Assembly (NCBI GenBank): GCA_018623995.1 | Contig: JAAZUV010000006.1 | Span: forward strand, 1-23,392 | Reading direction: 5' to 3' | Length of the DNA: 23,392 nucleotides | DNA from: Methanobacteriota archaeon | GTDB taxonomy: Archaea > Thermoplasmatota > Poseidoniia > Poseidoniales > Poseidoniaceae | Shown here: positions 16,257 to 22,709 of the stretch, piece by piece | How the letters are laid out: each line of letters opens with the position of its first letter | Position numbering within the stretch: the stretch's first letter is position 1 | The notes under the pieces: model-generated | What the model was told of the DNA's origin: nothing | The model's input: only the letters and a program-made list of their open reading frames with translations | The model's database searches: none | Program-made: the position numbers and the translations under genes

Positions 16257-17305
16257 TGACATGGTCGGTAAGTTGGTCTTGGCAAGCACCATCAAGAGTG
16301 AGTGCAATTGAATCTGTCAATGGACATCTATGTGTGGCATATGGGCTTGAATTGGTTCTGTTCGATGAATCCAATAAGATCCAATGGGAACGAAGTATGC
16401 CGTTTAAGGTTCATGCTATTTGCAATGCAGATGGCAGGATTGGTGTCTTGGCTGCACACGCGTTCTATCTTCTCAATACGGTCGATGGCTCAATGGTTCA
16501 TGAGGGTCGTTCATGTCCTGGGGGCTTCTTGCAACTTCTCAACCGCCCTGGCGGAGGCTGGGTCATATCTGGACGAGATGGTAATCTGCACTTGTTTGAT
16601 GCAAACGGTGTTGGCATACGACGCATGCACTCTGGTGTTGTTCGACGGCTCATCGGATGGTTAGATCGAGAACATCTGCTCTGGCAAGATGCAAGCGGAG
16701 TCGTGTATTGTGGTCAAATTGCTCAGCAAGACAAACGTCGAGTTGTCGATACGACTGTATGGAGTTGGGTTTCTCCGCTGAATGAAGGCCATATGCTTCT
16801 CCAATCTGCTGATGGACAGTTATGGGACGGAATCCCACATCCGTACGGTTGGGATGCCATTGAGCGAATCGAGATTGAATCTCTCGAGCCACTCGTTGCA
16901 ACGCGTGCTGGTGATGGATGGTGGGTGCTTGGTATCGAAGGACATCTCGATCACATGAGCTCAGAGTCCGGTGAAACAAGAATTGGAGAGGGCATGAATC
17001 TCGGTGATATGTTGATCAACCTTGGACGTGATTCGATGGTGACATGTCGTCGAGATGGTTTGGTACGACGTTGGGTAGCACCTCATCTTGCAGAGGAACA
17101 ACGACGCCATCGACAAAAAGAAGCAGCAGATGCGAAACTCGCTCGTTCATGGGAAGAACGTCGACAATTGTTCCAGAGAGCACTCACTGCGGAAGATGAG
17201 GGGCGTTTGTCTCGTGCAATCGAACTCTACGAAGCATTGGGGCGAAAAGAGGACGTACAGCGCCTTCTGAAACGACAAAAGGGTGGTGATTCAGCTGAAT
17301 CCTGA
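16253..17305 (+). CDS. Uncharacterised beta-propeller-like (WD40/PQQ-type) protein with C-terminal helical TPR-like tail
   Basis: 350 residues, no signal peptide or membrane helix, so probably cytoplasmic. About 280 residues form repeating beta-strand units with small-residue and W/D turns, such as GGWVISGRDGNLHLFDANG, HLLWQDASGVVYCG, HMLLQSADGQLWDG, GWWVLGIEGHLDHM and SMVTCRRDGLVRRWV. These resemble WD40 or PQQ-like blades, too diverged to count exactly. A charged helix (about 282-305) then leads to EDEGRLSRAIELYEALGRKEDVQRLLK, which reads like one TPR-type hairpin. Such architecture usually serves as a protein-interaction scaffold. It starts inside the stop of the AAA+ ATPase gene with a strong ribosome binding site, so the two products are probably partners. 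It overlaps the DUF357 gene by 23 bases. I cannot assign a function. Confidence 0.65.
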   Translation: MMTWSVSWSWQAPSRVSAIESVNGHLCVAYGLELVLFDESNKIQWERSMPFKVHAICNADGRIGVLAAHAFYLLNTVDGSMVHEGRSCPGGFLQLLNRPGGGWVISGRDGNLHLFDANGVGIRRMHSGVVRRLIGWLDREHLLWQDASGVVYCGQIAQQDKRRVVDTTVWSWVSPLNEGHMLLQSADGQLWDGIPHPYGWDAIERIEIESLEPLVATRAGDGWWVLGIEGHLDHMSSESGETRIGEGMNLGDMLINLGRDSMVTCRRDGLVRRWVAPHLAEEQRRHRQKEAADAKLARSWEERRQLFQRALTAEDEGRLSRAIELYEALGRKEDVQRLLKRQKGGDSAES

Positions 17306-17588
17306 TCAAACCCTTACGGTGGAACGTGTGAAACACTACCTTTCGATTACAGAGAAAGCCCGTGCGAAAGCCACTCCTTTGGCATCAACGCCTGAACAAG
17401 AAACCATGCTCAAGACCTTGCTGTCGATGGCAGACGACTATGCGAATGATGCACAGTACTTCTTGGACCAAGGCGACCTTGTTCGTGCATTTGGAGCAAT
17501 CAATTACGCCCATGCTTGGATTGATGCAGGCGTCAAACTCCGTCTGCTTGACGGACATGGAGACGACGTCTTGTTCACGCTGCCGTGA
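17283..17588 (+). CDS. DUF357 family protein
   Basis: A 101-residue all-helical archaeal protein matching my memory of the DUF357 family: VERVKHYLSITEKARAKA at the start, then ADDYANDAQYFLDQGDLVRAFGAINYAHAWIDAGVKLRLLDG, which is the family core (the DAxYFxxxGDxxxAFxxxxYAHxxxDAG pattern). The role of the family is unknown. The start is GTG; a second GTG follows immediately at 17286, and no ATG occurs before the conserved core. It overlaps the propeller-like gene by 23 bases, making it the third gene of that operon, and runs 14 bases into the end of the convergent HTH gene. Confidence 0.85.
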   Translation: MVIQLNPDQTLTVERVKHYLSITEKARAKATPLASTPEQETMLKTLLSMADDYANDAQYFLDQGDLVRAFGAINYAHAWIDAGVKLRLLDGHGDDVLFTLP

Positions 17589-17988
17589 ATTCACGGTTGT
17601 GTTGTGGCTCAACTTTCGAAACCAAGTCAGAGATAACTTCTACATCATTGAGGATTTCTTTTGCTCGCTTTCGTGCTTGATTAACAAAGGGTTGAATCGA
17701 TTGTTCGAGGTTGTTGCGAAGTCGGTAGATGTGGGCCGGACGGCCACGAGTTGCTTCGGTTCTTGGAGAAAAATGAACAAGATTCATTTCACGGAGTTCC
17801 GCAATGGCCATGCTCACATCAGGTTGTCGAATGTTGCATTGGCACTGGAGATCCTTCGAGGTTGAAGCCCCATGATAATGCAGACAGAGAAGGACGCTTG
17901 CTGTGTTCTCATTCGCACCAAGTTGAATGAGTTTGGAGCGGAGAGAGCGTTGTTCATTACTCATGTGGGTGCTCATGCCGACTGCCAT
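17575..17988 (-). CDS. Winged-helix transcriptional regulator (TrmB/MarR-like)
   Basis: 137 residues. The N-terminal part is a winged helix-turn-helix: LIQLGANENTASVLLCLHYHG (first helices), TSKDLQCQCNIRQPDVSMAIAEL (turn and recognition helix, about 44-65) and a wing with TRGRPAHIYRL (about 80-90). It resembles small archaeal regulators of the TrmB/MarR type. The rest (about 91-130) is a long helix, probably for dimerisation; there is no ligand-binding domain, and the three cysteines (35, 49, 51) are not an obvious metal site. In-frame ATGs at 17976 and 17964 are alternatives, but the TATA-like box 26-27 bases before 17988 favours that one and a leaderless mRNA. Its target is unknown; the neighbouring AAA+ operon is one candidate. 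Confidence 0.8.
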   Translation of the reverse strand: MAVGMSTHMSNEQRSLRSKLIQLGANENTASVLLCLHYHGASTSKDLQCQCNIRQPDVSMAIAELREMNLVHFSPRTEATRGRPAHIYRLRNNLEQSIQPFVNQARKRAKEILNDVEVISDLVSKVEPQHNREFTAA

Positions 17989-18007
17989 GATTCTATTAGA
18001 AAAGTCG

Positions 18008-18020
18008 CGATATATAATAA
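18008..18020 (-). promoter_or_regulatory. TATA box of the HTH regulator gene
   Basis: On the minus strand the sequence reads TTATTATATATCG, a clear AT-rich TATA element centred about 26-27 bases before the ATG at 17988. This is the classic distance for transcription starting at the start codon. The box sits in an AT-rich spacer between this gene and the PIN gene that ends upstream. Confidence 0.65.
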
Positions 18021-18092
18021 GTCCACCGACGTTTTATTGAGAATTTAGAATTTTATTTAATAATCTCTCATTATGCGATTAATATTCTCTGC

Positions 18093-18097
18093 AAAAA
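18093..18097 (-). terminator. Possible T-run terminator after the PIN gene
   Basis: The minus strand reads AGAGAATTTTTGC a few bases after the TAG stop of the PIN gene, followed by more AT-rich sequence. Short T-runs can end archaeal transcripts, and this is the expected end of the rps6e operon. No hairpin is obvious. Confidence 0.4.
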
Positions 18098-18101
18098 TTC
18101 T

Positions 18102-18476
18102 CTATAGACCATTAACCAGCCTGATGTTCTTGCCCTTGACCACTTCAAGAATCCCAATTCCTTTCTCAAGGGCCCTACGTTTGAGATTTGCATCGACTGT
18201 GAGGAGAGGGATGCCTCGCTCATCAGCCACATTAAGCAGTGCATCATCTGTGTGCATTGCTGGAAAATCAACAAATGTGGACCGCTGCATCAAGAGGTCA
18301 AGCATCAGTTTTTTTCCACGGGGACGATTTGCTTCAATCTCTTCTAGCTCTTCTTGAACCAAGCCGATGAGGATGAAATGAGGCGGCCCGACAAGGTTCG
18401 AAAGCGCTACGTCAATGTTGAACGATCCATCAATGAGTGCGACCCAACCACAGGCATCGATGAGCACGTCGCCCAT
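18102..18476 (-). CDS. PIN-domain protein, FCF1/VapC9-like (probable rRNA-processing nuclease)
   Basis: A 124-residue PIN nuclease domain of the archaeal FCF1-like group, related to the eukaryotic Fcf1/Utp24 endonuclease that trims pre-18S rRNA. The acidic active-site positions are visible: Asp7 in VLIDACGW, Glu42/Glu43 in the VQEELEEIE helix, Asp77/Asp78 in HTDDALLNVA, and Asp95 in PLLTVDANLKRRA. It lies directly after aIF2-gamma, an order kept in many archaea, which supports a translation or ribosome role over a toxin role; no antitoxin gene is next to it. The Shine-Dalgarno GAGGTG (18482-18487) overlaps the aIF2-gamma stop codon and lies 5 bases from the ATG, so the two are translationally coupled. 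Confidence 0.87.
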   Translation of the reverse strand: MGDVLIDACGWVALIDGSFNIDVALSNLVGPPHFILIGLVQEELEEIEANRPRGKKLMLDLLMQRSTFVDFPAMHTDDALLNVADERGIPLLTVDANLKRRALEKGIGILEVVKGKNIRLVNGL

Positions 18477-18485
18477 GCATTCACC

Positions 18486-19724
18486 TCATTGAATGGTTCC
18501 GTGACCAATAAGACGCCATCGCGCACCAACACGGCGTGAGAGCGATACTCGTTGTCCTTTGTCTGCGCAAATTGGGAGACGCAAGTGTAGTTTGGCATTG
18601 TTCTTCTCAACACCCTTGACGATACCAACCGATGTGGATGTTGCAACATTGACCATCAACATCTCATTGTTGCGCAGTGGATGAATGGTTTCAGGTTCTT
18701 CACCATCGCCAGCGACCATGTTCTTCATCAGATTGACCTGAATTGAGCACTCTGTTCTGACTTCAGGGAGTTCTCCTTTCTTTGCCAGAACTTGGCCAGA
18801 GAGATTGTCTGCAGTTGTAATCGATGGGTCAAGGAGTGTTCCAAATCCACAAAGTCCTCCTGCAGTCATTTGATCTCGCTTTCCGCCACCACCTTGCATG
18901 CTTGTAATGGTCGTTTCAATCGGTTCCCAGTGAGATTTGTTTCCATTCTCAATCTTGCGTCCGGGTCCTATGATGATTTCATCACCTTCTCGGAAGGTTC
19001 CCTCGACAATCGAGCCTCCAATGACTCCACCCGTCAACTTCGTAGGGCGTGTGCCGGGACGGTTGACGTCAAATGAGCGTGCAATATGCATGACTGCTCG
19101 CTCATCGGCATCGCGGTTTGGTGTAGGAATGGTCATCTCGATTGCTTCGATCAGGATGTCGAGATTGACATCGTGGTGGGCCGAAACTGGAATAACAGGT
19201 GCTTCTTCAGCAATTGTACCTTTGAGGAAGGTCTTGATTTCGTTGTACGATTCCATTGCACGCTCTCTTGTGACCAAGTCGATTTTGTTCTGAACGATAA
19301 CGATGTTCTTGATGCCAGCGATTTCCAGAGCCATCAAGTGTTCTCGGGTTTGAGGTTGAGGACAGGTTTCGTTCGCAGCGACCATCAACATGGCGCCATC
19401 CATGATGGATGCACCAGTGATCATAATCGCCATCAAGGTCTCGTGACCAGGTGCATCAACGAAGGAAACAACTCGTTGTAGTTCAGAATCGACATCCTTT
19501 CCACCCTCTGGGTGGCGTCCAGTAGCATAATACTGGCCGGAGTCTGTCTTGTAGAAGGCAGTATCAGCATACCCGAGTTTGATCGAGATGCCCCGACGAC
19601 GTTCTTCAGAATGGGTGTCCGTCCAGACCCCAGAGAGCGCCTGAGTAAGCGTAGTCTTTCCATGGTCAACGTGGCCGACAAGACCAATGTTGACTTCAGG
19701 TTGGGATGGAAGGGTTCGTGCCAT
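18486..19724 (-). CDS. eif2g: Translation initiation factor aIF2 subunit gamma
   Basis: The GTPase core of aIF2, which carries initiator Met-tRNA to the small ribosomal subunit. The 412 residues include G1 GHVDHGKT (17-24), the switch 1 region ERRRGISIKLGYAD, G3 DAPGHE (90-95), G4 NKID (146-149) and G5 around PVSAHHDVNLD, then two beta-barrel domains (GGVIGGSIVEGTFREGDEI and the C-terminal VGIVKGVEKNNAKLHLRLPICADKGQRVSLSRR). ERRRGISIKLGYAD and the C-terminal barrel separate it from EF1A and SelB. Oddly, the region before G3 (about 52-82), which normally holds a CxxC...CxxC zinc knuckle, has no cysteine at all. A Shine-Dalgarno GGAGG lies 9 bases before the ATG. It is preceded by rps6e (42-base gap), the usual archaeal neighbour. 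Confidence 0.96.
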   Translation of the reverse strand: MARTLPSQPEVNIGLVGHVDHGKTTLTQALSGVWTDTHSEERRRGISIKLGYADTAFYKTDSGQYYATGRHPEGGKDVDSELQRVVSFVDAPGHETLMAIMITGASIMDGAMLMVAANETCPQPQTREHLMALEIAGIKNIVIVQNKIDLVTRERAMESYNEIKTFLKGTIAEEAPVIPVSAHHDVNLDILIEAIEMTIPTPNRDADERAVMHIARSFDVNRPGTRPTKLTGGVIGGSIVEGTFREGDEIIIGPGRKIENGNKSHWEPIETTITSMQGGGGKRDQMTAGGLCGFGTLLDPSITTADNLSGQVLAKKGELPEVRTECSIQVNLMKNMVAGDGEEPETIHPLRNNEMLMVNVATSTSVGIVKGVEKNNAKLHLRLPICADKGQRVSLSRRVGARWRLIGHGTIQ

Positions 19725-19766
19725 ACTTCCCTTCCTCCTTGTTCACCGATTCAACCCTCTCGGGTT

Positions 19767-20282
19767 TCACTCCGCTGCAGCTTCTTCCTCACCGAGCAAT
19801 TTGTCGAGGCCAATGTTTCCAGCATCGACAACTTTGAGATTGATTTGACGTGTGTCTTGTGTGATGGTGTTTCCACGGAAGACACGTCGCTTTCGCATAC
19901 CTTCTGGCTTGTATCGGAATCGCTTCTTCTCACCCTTCTTGGTCTTGGAGACAAGGTTGTGTCCTTTGAAACCGGTCGAAGCGGTGACGAGAATGGCTTG
20001 ACGAGAACCACCGTCGAGATCACGACGCATTGGTGTTCCTGTCTTGTCGGAACCACCGGTGATTTCGAGCTTGTATCCAGTGAGCGTGGATTCGCCTTCG
20101 CCAACGAAGATTCCATCGATAACGTCGCCGATTTTTTTACCCAGCAATTGAGCGTGGTTGTTTCCAGCAATGACGGTCTTGTATGAAGGAGAATAGGTCT
20201 TCTCCTTACCGTTCTTAGTGGTACGGGTCAACTTCGTTGTGGTATCGTTGACCACTGCAACAAATGAATTTCCATCAGCCAT
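19767..20282 (-). CDS. rps6e: Small ribosomal subunit protein eS6
   Basis: A 30S ribosomal protein shared by archaea and eukaryotes. The family core is plain: KKIGDVIDGIFVGE, the signature TGYKLEITGGSDKTGTPMRRD, and RVFRGNTITQDTRQINLKVV. At 171 residues it is longer than the usual 125-135 archaeal form because of extra basic, lysine-rich N-terminal and middle stretches (TTKNGKEKTYSPSYK and SKTKKGEKKRFRYK) and an acidic end GEEEAAAE. The ATG at 20282 is chosen because GAGGA (20290-20294) lies 7 bases upstream; a longer in-frame TTG start at 20300 adds six residues without family support. It leads the rps6e-aIF2-gamma-PIN run. Confidence 0.94.
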   Translation of the reverse strand: MADGNSFVAVVNDTTTKLTRTTKNGKEKTYSPSYKTVIAGNNHAQLLGKKIGDVIDGIFVGEGESTLTGYKLEITGGSDKTGTPMRRDLDGGSRQAILVTASTGFKGHNLVSKTKKGEKKRFRYKPEGMRKRRVFRGNTITQDTRQINLKVVDAGNIGLDKLLGEEEAAAE

Positions 20283-20318
20283 GATGCATTCCTCTAGCAA
20301 CCTAGCGACAAACGACCC

Positions 20319-20327
20319 CTATTTAGC
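20319..20327 (-). promoter_or_regulatory. TATA-like box for the rps6e operon
   Basis: The minus strand reads GCTAAATAG, centred about 41 bases before the rps6e ATG. That would place transcription start near 20297, giving a short leader that contains the GAGGA ribosome binding site. Confidence 0.4.
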
Positions 20328-20349
20328 CTCACCGCATGCTATTTGTTCA

Positions 20350-21534
20350 TCAGCGTTTCAGTTTCCTGGCGACACGACCTTCAATTCGAGCAGCAACATC
20401 CACTGGTAGAGCATGCGGCATCGAGATATGCGTTGTCCGTCCGCGTCCTTCTCCGACTGTATCGACCCGGGTGGCAATGATGTTCAAACCCTCGATGTGC
20501 TTGAGGAATTTCCAGACGGTCGTATGGCTGCGGGGCTTGACTTCGTATTCTTCACAAACCACTGCATAGATCGATTCAACGTCTTTGCTAGTCATGAATT
20601 CAGCCTTCCGTAAGCGCCGGCAAATACCGAGGAGGACCAACATCGAGTGGCCAGACAACTCGTCGAGAACATCCTCCGGCATGACTTGAGGGACATCGCG
20701 TGCTTTGGTCTGAACATGCTCAGGAAGGATGCTTTTATGTCCATCGGATTCAGCGTGTTCAACCGCAGCACCAAGCAGTTCAATCACTTGTCGAGCGTCA
20801 CCAGATGGGGCCGCAGAGGTAGCGATCAGTTTGAGCAGTTCTTCATCCCACGATTTGGAATTGAGTGCAGCTTCAGCACGTTGCCGCACAATTGCTAGAA
20901 GCCCTTTCATGTCGTAGGGTGGTATCGGCAGATGGTTGGTGTGGCCAAATCTGGATATAACCGCGTTCTCAAGGACGTCGAGGACTTGTTCTTGACTGAT
21001 GAGTATGAGGGATAGTGTGCCGCTTCCATCTTGATCTTCGTCAATCCGGAGCAATTGGTAGATGAGGTCATTCCCAGACTTTCGCAGCAAGTGGTCTACT
21101 TCGTCCAAAACGATGATCAAGTGACGTCCATTGTTCCTCAACAATTTTCTCAAACTGCTTAACAGTTCACCCATTGAAAGCCCACGGTCTGGGTGACCAG
21201 GGTCCAGAGACTGGACGATACGCTGTGCAACTCGAACGTTTGTTGTCGCATTTCGGCAGTTGATGTGGACGCTTCGAAGCGGCCTCTTGTTTCGCAGATG
21301 ATGTTCAATATCTCTGCAAAACGTTCGTGCAAGAAGCGTTTTTCCACTTCCAACAGGACCAGTAATGACGACGTTCGCACTACCGTTTGGATGAGCGATG
21401 GAATGGAATTTTCCTGCCAGAGTTTGTTGAATACTCTCCCGTCCTACCATCGCCTCTGGAATGTAATCAAAGTCCAGAGGGTCGGGGTTCAGGAGGATGA
21501 ATCCTGAACCGATTCGGTCGAGATAGTCGCTCAT
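20350..21534 (-). CDS. orc1: Orc1/Cdc6 replication initiator
   Basis: The archaeal origin-binding AAA+ initiator that marks replication origins and loads MCM. The 394 residues contain Walker A GPVGSGKT (59-66), Walker B LIIVLDEVDHLL (Asp144, Glu145), sensor 1 and box VII around LSLILISQEQVLDVLENAVISRFG, sensor 2 around APSGDARQVIELLGAAVEHAE, and a C-terminal winged helix (VESIYAVVCEEYEVKPRSHTTVWKFLKHIEGLNII, with wing GEGRGRTTHISM). No Shine-Dalgarno is evident; the first ATG leads into the usual N-terminal stretch before the AAA+ domain. It is upstream of rps6e and 68 bases downstream of dph2. Archaeal origins often lie beside such genes, but this spacer is too short to hold a full origin. 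Confidence 0.95.
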   Translation of the reverse strand: MSDYLDRIGSGFILLNPDPLDFDYIPEAMVGRESIQQTLAGKFHSIAHPNGSANVVITGPVGSGKTLLARTFCRDIEHHLRNKRPLRSVHINCRNATTNVRVAQRIVQSLDPGHPDRGLSMGELLSSLRKLLRNNGRHLIIVLDEVDHLLRKSGNDLIYQLLRIDEDQDGSGTLSLILISQEQVLDVLENAVISRFGHTNHLPIPPYDMKGLLAIVRQRAEAALNSKSWDEELLKLIATSAAPSGDARQVIELLGAAVEHAESDGHKSILPEHVQTKARDVPQVMPEDVLDELSGHSMLVLLGICRRLRKAEFMTSKDVESIYAVVCEEYEVKPRSHTTVWKFLKHIEGLNIIATRVDTVGEGRGRTTHISMPHALPVDVAARIEGRVARKLKR

Positions 21535-21563
21535 GCTGATTGCATCTTAATGCCAACCGTTCT

Positions 21564-21605
21564 TGAACACTCGCTCTTTTCCAAACAGAAATCGAGCGTT
21601 GTTCA
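21564..21605 (-). terminator. Imperfect inverted repeat after dph2 (possible hairpin)
   Basis: TGAACACTCGCTC (21564-21576) and GAGCGTTGTTCA (21594-21605) are near-perfect inverted copies with one mismatch or bulge, separated by 17 bases. In the minus-strand transcript the hairpin begins at the dph2 stop codon and ends 29 bases before the orc1 start. There is no T-run after it, so it may be a processing or attenuation element instead of a terminator. The loop carries TTTTCC...GAAAT, vaguely like an origin-box core. Confidence 0.35.
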
Positions 21606-21863
21606 GGGGATTTCATCGAATTGATATCCGAGTTCCCATTTTTTCTCGCCGAGTGCAACTTCGAGCTCGAACGGTGTGATCAATGGTTTAGCATATTTGA
21701 CAGCATCATCGATAGCGATTCTAGGACATGCTGTGTTGACAAAAGCATCAACTGGATAGAAATCAATCAATTCAGGACCAACATGTTCGAGAGCCAGAAG
21801 ATATCCTTTCTTTCCATGCTTTTCCAACAACCGCTTCATTCGAAGGGCAAGTGTTCGTCGCAT
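21603..21863 (-). CDS. dph2: Diphthamide synthase Dph2, C-terminal piece (downstream of an in-frame stop)
   Basis: 86 codons from an internal ATG, in the same frame as the preceding ORF. The sequence is the end of archaeal Dph2: the LRMKRLLEKHGKKGYLLALEHV helix and strand, then DAFVNTACPRIAIDDA, whose Cys is the third ligand of the [4Fe-4S] cluster, then KPLITPFELEVALG and the terminal YQFDEIP. Alone it lacks the other two cysteines and cannot be an active enzyme. Upstream of the ATG the codons AAA-CCA-GGA-CAA (Lys-Pro-Gly-Gln) also match the family, so the homology continues back to the TAA at 21876-21878. Only a weak AGGA precedes this ATG. It is either made by re-initiation or readthrough as part of Dph2, or is the broken end of the gene. 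Confidence 0.82.
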   Translation of the reverse strand: MRRTLALRMKRLLEKHGKKGYLLALEHVGPELIDFYPVDAFVNTACPRIAIDDAVKYAKPLITPFELEVALGEKKWELGYQFDEIP

Positions 21864-21875
21864 TTGTCCTGGTTT

Positions 21876-21878
21876 TTA
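21876..21878 (-). other. In-frame TAA stop inside dph2
   Basis: The minus strand reads TTC-GGA-ATT-CTT-ATC-GGA-TAA-AAA-CCA-GGA-CAA-ATG, that is FGILIG-stop-KPGQM. Archaeal Dph2 usually has an uninterrupted FGI(I/L)VSxKxGQ here. Both sides are in one frame, so a single substitution (for example TCA to TAA) rather than a frameshift accounts for it. Confidence 0.8.
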
Positions 21879-22709
21879 TCCGATAAGAATTCCGAACTTT
21901 TCTGCGTCCATGGAGGACATAATCAATCCAAAGCGCTGACGAAGAATTCGTTCAATTCGTTCGAACGACATCTCGATAGCGTCACCAGAATACGGGTCAA
22001 GCATAGCAAGTGGTTTTCCAGTGTGAAGTACTAATCCAATCGGATGGAAATCGCCGCTTCCGAGGAAGAGGTAGTGTCCAATGGTGTCATCATCACCAGA
22101 ATAATTGCAACCCAAAACTTGTCCTGGGAAGGTGAGTCGTGCGCCTCCCATCGGAATCGTTACGTCAAATCCGGCTTGTTCCAAGCGGTCATGGAATTCT
22201 GGTAAGAGATGTAAGTGTTGTATACTTCCAACCAAGCCGAGTTTCGTGTCTTTCAGAGGCGTCATGCGGCCAACTGCATCCATGAAGCGTTCTTGCGCTT
22301 CTTCTTCACTTAATTCGTCCGTTGATTGCTCAGCCATTCGCTTCTTGGCGATGTCCAAATGGGCGTTGAGCATAGGAATAACAGGGGCAAGTTCAGGGTC
22401 TCCGTCGTAGGTTACATCGATGAACTGCGTCGGCATTCCCGAATCGATGTTCATTTGCGAATGGCCCATGTGAGCAACAAGTTCCACACCCATCATTTTC
22501 ATTTTATCATGAACCAAATCACACGCTCCATAGCATGGATCAGCAGCGAGAACAACCTTTGCTCCAGAACCAGATTCAATCTCATCCATCATTTCAAGCG
22601 CTTGCATCTTCAATCCTTCAGGGACTTGAAGGGCGACAAGCCGGTTGTCGTTTTTCTGTATTCGCTCGATGAGTTCTTCCAATTGGAAATCGTGTCTGTC
22701 CAAATCCAT
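21876..22709 (-). CDS. dph2: 2-(3-amino-3-carboxypropyl)histidine synthase Dph2, N-terminal piece (truncated by in-frame TAA)
   Basis: Dph2 is a radical-SAM-like [4Fe-4S] enzyme that moves a 3-amino-3-carboxypropyl group from SAM to a histidine of elongation factor 2, the first step of diphthamide synthesis. This piece has 277 residues: RLVALQVPEGLKMQA, ADPCYGACD (first cluster Cys), the VELVAHMGHSQM strand, KLGLVGSIQHLHLL, TFPGQVLGCNYS (second cluster Cys) and GDFHPIGLVLHTGKPLAMLDPYS. It then stops at FGILIG-TAA, just short of the third domain with the last cluster cysteine, which lies in the same frame beyond the stop. Together they would make about 368 codons, normal for archaeal Dph2. The ATG at 22709 is chosen because GAGGTG (22715-22720) lies 5 bases away; the Shine-Dalgarno is inside the last hpt codons. 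Confidence 0.88.
   Translation of the reverse strand: MDLDRHDFQLEELIERIQKNDNRLVALQVPEGLKMQALEMMDEIESGSGAKVVLAADPCYGACDLVHDKMKMMGVELVAHMGHSQMNIDSGMPTQFIDVTYDGDPELAPVIPMLNAHLDIAKKRMAEQSTDELSEEEAQERFMDAVGRMTPLKDTKLGLVGSIQHLHLLPEFHDRLEQAGFDVTIPMGGARLTFPGQVLGCNYSGDDDTIGHYLFLGSGDFHPIGLVLHTGKPLAMLDPYSGDAIEMSFERIERILRQRFGLIMSSMDAEKFGILIG

Noticed and set aside
18061..18104. Short repeats of ATTCTCT downstream of the PIN gene
   Set aside because: Only two or three inexact 7-base copies in AT-rich DNA; not distinguishable from chance.
18102..18476. PIN gene as the toxin of a VapBC toxin-antitoxin pair
   Set aside because: No antitoxin-like ORF is adjacent, and the position after aIF2-gamma is the conserved place of the FCF1-like archaeal PIN protein.
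19512..20186. A 224-codon plus-strand open frame across aIF2-gamma and rps6e
   Set aside because: It is antisense to two ribosome-related genes with strong family matches and has no plausible start or domain.
21535..21602. A replication origin beside orc1
   Set aside because: The spacer is only 68 bases, with a single weak ORB-like stretch and no AT-rich unwinding region; kept only as a hairpin observation.
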